A stretch of 64,000 nucleotides of DNA, taken from Vicia villosa (Eukaryota > Streptophyta > Magnoliopsida > Fabales > Fabaceae). Of the stretch, positions 60,846 to 64,000 are shown piece by piece; within the stretch, counting starts at the first letter, position 1, and each line of letters starts with the position of its first letter. Below the pieces are notes generated by a model. That model was not told the DNA's origin and did not search any database. It saw only the letters and a program-made list of their open reading frames with translations. The stretch covers positions 108,048,566-108,112,565 of the forward strand of contig NC_081185.1 of the NCBI RefSeq assembly GCF_029867415.1. The letters run 5' to 3'. The position numbers and the translations under genes were made by a program.

Positions 60846-61160
60846 TCAAATAATGTTTATCTTTTCATGAATCAATATTTTGAGACCATCTTTGTTTTTC
60901 ACTCTAGACATTGCGACATAAAGCTGGTCATAGCTAAAAACATCTTTCGGCAAGTATAGTCCAGCAAAGTCTAATAATTGACCTTGTGATTTGTTAATAG
61001 TCATAGCAAATGAGACAACATTGGAAAATTTTCTCCCTACCAATTTGAATGGCCAAGGTGATTATGAAGGAGACATGGACATTCACAAAATGTAAATGAT
61101 TTTCCCAATATTTTTTCCAGAAATAATTTTTGCCTTAATCACGTGATTTACAAGCCTGGT
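60846..61160 (-). pseudogene. Helitron PIF1-like helicase, C-terminal fragment
   Basis: On the minus strand: a broken lead-in (VIKAKIISGKNIGKIIYI, a stop, SPWPFKLVGRKF), then SFAMTINKSQGQ...FAGLYLPKDVFSYDQLYVAMSRVKNKDGLKILI and a stop at 60846. This is the C-terminal helicase motif region (NKSQGQ, YVAMSRV) of Helitron/PIF1 proteins in plants. The rest of the element is missing or replaced at about 61180. Confidence 0.85.
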
Positions 61161-61193
61161 TGTAATACGGTGAACTGACTTTTAAAGAAAATG

Positions 61194-64000
61194 TTGCAGA
61201 TAGCAAGAGTCGCCACCGGCTTTTATTTTATCCAATAAGAAAGGCTAAAAGAACAGAAAAAGATCTTTTAAAAAGATTTTGAGTTTGGGGGGTAAGTTAT
61301 ACGAACTACAAAGGGAAGGTGTAAAGCACCCTTTACATCCATAGTTATCCATGGGCTCTTAATTGCTTAGCTCACTTTGTTTTCAAAATGTTTGAATTGT
61401 TTGAAAAGGAGGTGTGAATAGAAATAAGAACTTTAGCTTGTAAATAAGCGTAGTCTTTTTGAATTTGATTTTGAAAAGAGTGGGAAAAAGATTTTGAATC
61501 TAGAGCAAGCAATTAATAGCAACTACCCTAAGTTTGAAAAAATGTTCTTTTAGCTTTTCAGGCGAAAGGGTCTATCCATACCATAAGAGGGCGGGAAGTC
61601 TTTCAATTGGATGTTTAAGGGTCATCGAGAATAATCGTTCCCCATAAGACTGACCCTGCCATAAAGAGGGCAGGTAGTCTAAGGGAAGGATATAATTGTC
61701 ATTTAACCTTTAGGCAACAGGCGAGGATACCTTAGCAATTGGGACAACCATCTTTTACCGAGGCAACTTCGAGGGACTAGATGATTTTTAATCTATTTAG
61801 GCAACCTTGCTTTAGGTATCCTCGGAATCGAGGGACATGACTATTTAGTACAGTTAGAGGCAACAGGCAACAGATAAATAAGGCAACAAGGCAACCAGAG
61901 GGATTACCCTAAAGGTGTGTGGGTGCAACAATCACGTGGTTAACTTCGATTATATTTATCTTGTAAAAATTAGTGATTCTACGTTCAGTTCGTGGTTTAT
62001 CACTCCCTAGGATTACTAACCACGCAGTTTAAAAATGCAGAAATTAAAGGCAAAAAAACATAAAGTCCTACGCTATTACAATAAACACCTGCGGGGATGG
62101 GGAAATTAAGAAATTAAGAGGCGAAAAATAAGAGAGATCAATAATTAGTAAAAATCCTTGAGCGCCTTGATCTTCCTCGAACTCTGAAAGTTAAAAGGAA
62201 AATAAAAGGGGTTAGTGTATTACAAATTCATTAACTATGGAGGCAAACCCTATTTTAATTCAAAAGCAAAATAAATAATAAAAAATAAATAAATAAATAA
62301 AATGAGGTTAAACAAGAAATAGAAACTTAGCTTTTGATTTGACAGCGCGTAGTCGGAGGATACTGGGGTAACCCTGAAAATTTGCACAAAAGAAAAGAAT
62401 TTTTAGTGTATGAATGATCTACAAACCTTAATTGATTAAAGGTCTATAAACCCTAAAAAGTTTACAAACCCTAATCCTGAACCTAAAAGGGTTATTTAAG
62501 AAAACTTATTGTGACCCAAAAAGTTTATAAGGCTTAAAAATGCGTTAGTGGATAACACCTACTAGCAACAGTGATTAATGATCATGATCAAAAGAAATAA
62601 TTAAAATAAAATCAGGGTTTAAAGCAACTGGTTTAAATATTAAAAAAAAGTGAATAATTTAATATATTTGCGAATTTAAAAAAAATCGAAAGTTCGATTA
62701 AATAACTTAAAGAGTCATGAAAATATGATTTTATAAATACAAATAAAAAGTTTTAAATGAAATAAGTTTCTTTAAAAAGAAAATAAATAAAAGAGGAATT
62801 ATATAATTAAAAAAAAAGGCTAAAAACTTAGCTATGATCTTGTGTGGCATGTTGATGAGGGTGCATCATGGGCTTGAGTGTTTGGTTCGTCTGATGCACA
62901 TCCAGGGCGATCCTGTGGCTGGTACGCGAGTGTGCATGGTATGCCAGCGTATGCGTTGTATTGGATCACATGGAAGTCTTTTTAAGAAAAATAAAACTGG
63001 CGCAAATGGGGTTCGAACCCCTGTGTCCATGGTTACCAGCGCCTATGCCTTGCCATCTCCTTCATTGTGTTTTGCTGATAATTAAAGGAAAACCAATGGT
63101 TAAATATAAAACAAAACGTGAGAATGCAAAAGTCAAAAGGCAAGTCAGTGTGGGTCCTTTATGTTACGCTGTCACCAATCAAATGGAGAGAGGCAGGCTG
63201 AATTGTTGACCAGCCAACGGTATTACTGCACACGTATTGAGACAGGGAGAGAGAGTGAGATGCGTTGACCAGCGAGTGCAGCCATGACACGCGTGCAGTC
63301 CACTTTCAGCCCTCCATGTCATCATCTTCAACCTTTTATCTTGTGGAATTTGTTGCGGATTTATCCGCAAAATTACCTGCGGATTTTTCCTCCGGATCCT
63401 GCAAAAATCAAAAGCTCCACAAAACGCGTTAAACGAATTTAAGGAGCACCCAGATTGACTAAAGAGAGCCTTCTGAACGCAATGGCGATGTCTGTTTGGT
63501 CTGAATCGGCTTGGAATTTTGAAAACGAAAAGCATTTTCGTTGGTGCCCTAACCATGGTGAACGTTGTTCCACACGTCTAAGCTTCATTCTAAAGCTTTA
63601 ATTCTCCTCTAAACATCATTATAAACTCAAACATGCAATCAAATCATATTAAAATAGGACAACATGAGAGATACAAAAATTCAAAACATGTATGAAGATG
63701 TAAAGCCATGGTATATGAGTTCTAGGTACATTCAAATAAGGTTAATGATCCAAACCTTCTTTGCATTACCTTAGAAGATGAATGGAATGATTTAGAGGCG
63801 TTGAAGTTGCTTGGTTGAAGCACACGAAAATTGTACCTCCCTTGAATATTATGACTTTTGAAACCCTAGCTCTCTTCTCCTAATTTTCGTCCCTCTTGGT
63901 CTCATATTTCTTTAGTATATATAGGGCAAGGCATTAGGGTTAATATGTTTGAAAAGAATCCAATGATTGATGAGAAAAATTTATGAAAAGATATGATTGA
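61194..64000 (-). mobile_element. Ogre-like Ty3/gypsy LTR or leader sequence, runs off right edge
   Basis: It begins with GCAAGAGTCGCCACCGGCTT and has GGAAGGTGTAAAGCACCCTT, a GGCAACAGGCAACAG block (61720-61900) and GTGTGTGGGTGCAACAATCACG. These words are typical of Ogre/Tat-type elements in legumes. A TATA-type CTATATATAC at about 63916-63926 on the minus strand, followed by GAGAGCTAGGGTTTC, suggests minus sense. 62640-62820 is very AT-rich. No gag or pol; both ends uncertain. Confidence 0.55.

Noticed and set aside
63008..63021. GGGGTTCGAACCCC, a tRNA-like word
   Set aside because: No cloverleaf; it lies within Ogre-like repeat sequence, where such palindromic words are common.

Overview
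This is nuclear DNA of a flowering plant, most likely a legume of the Fabeae group (pea, vetch, lentil, grass pea) or a close relative. The grounds are AT-rich intergenic DNA, spliced genes of plant-only families (LOB-domain, PPR, plant mobile domain), and dense Ty1/copia, Ty3/gypsy, CACTA, hAT, LINE and MITE sequence. The tribe is an inference from repeat style (Sirevirus copia, Ogre-like leader at the right end). No bacterial, organellar or CRISPR-like feature was seen.

Layout. 1-15988: two nested Sirevirus-type copia retrotransposons on the minus strand. The outer one (5' LTR 14774-15988, interrupted gag, pol with one stop, start of ORF3) runs off the left edge. Inside its gag sits a complete inner element (4183-13188) with 1282-bp LTRs, a 5-bp target duplication, PBS, PPT, gag, a truncated pol and an intact 395-codon third ORF. 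15989-17011: a plant-mobile-domain gene cut off by the outer LTR, followed by four 20-bp palindromes. 17840-18967: a two-exon LOB-domain gene (minus). 19468-19984: hAT-like MITE. 20080-24960: LINE remnant split by a 3'-truncated CACTA element. 25361-26875: microsatellites alternating with foldback MITEs. 27390-30305: a 2.9-kb solo gypsy LTR. 30591-31475: gypsy LTR, PBS and broken gag. 31630-32420: LINE endonuclease fragments. 32430-49270: old repeat debris, with blocks of iterated short palindromes, a 608-bp GT microsatellite and a 563-bp retroposon with 16-bp target duplications. 49793-53920: decayed small-LTR copia element (plus). 55113-57513: second LOB-domain gene (plus). 58284-59792: two-exon PPR gene (minus). 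60846-61160: Helitron PIF1-helicase fragment. 61194-64000: Ogre-like gypsy LTR or leader sequence.

Only three host genes look intact: two LBD transcription factors on opposite strands about 36 kb apart, and one P-class PPR gene. Nothing suggests that they act as a cluster. The best leads are: the Sirevirus ORF3, which has what looks like its own plant-type promoter and 5' leader; a gag/pol frame break shared by both Sirevirus copies; arrays of short palindromes that follow a shared ~60-bp motif in two unrelated LTR-like repeats; and a foldback MITE family found repeatedly against microsatellites. All comparisons were made by eye; no alignment or database search was run.
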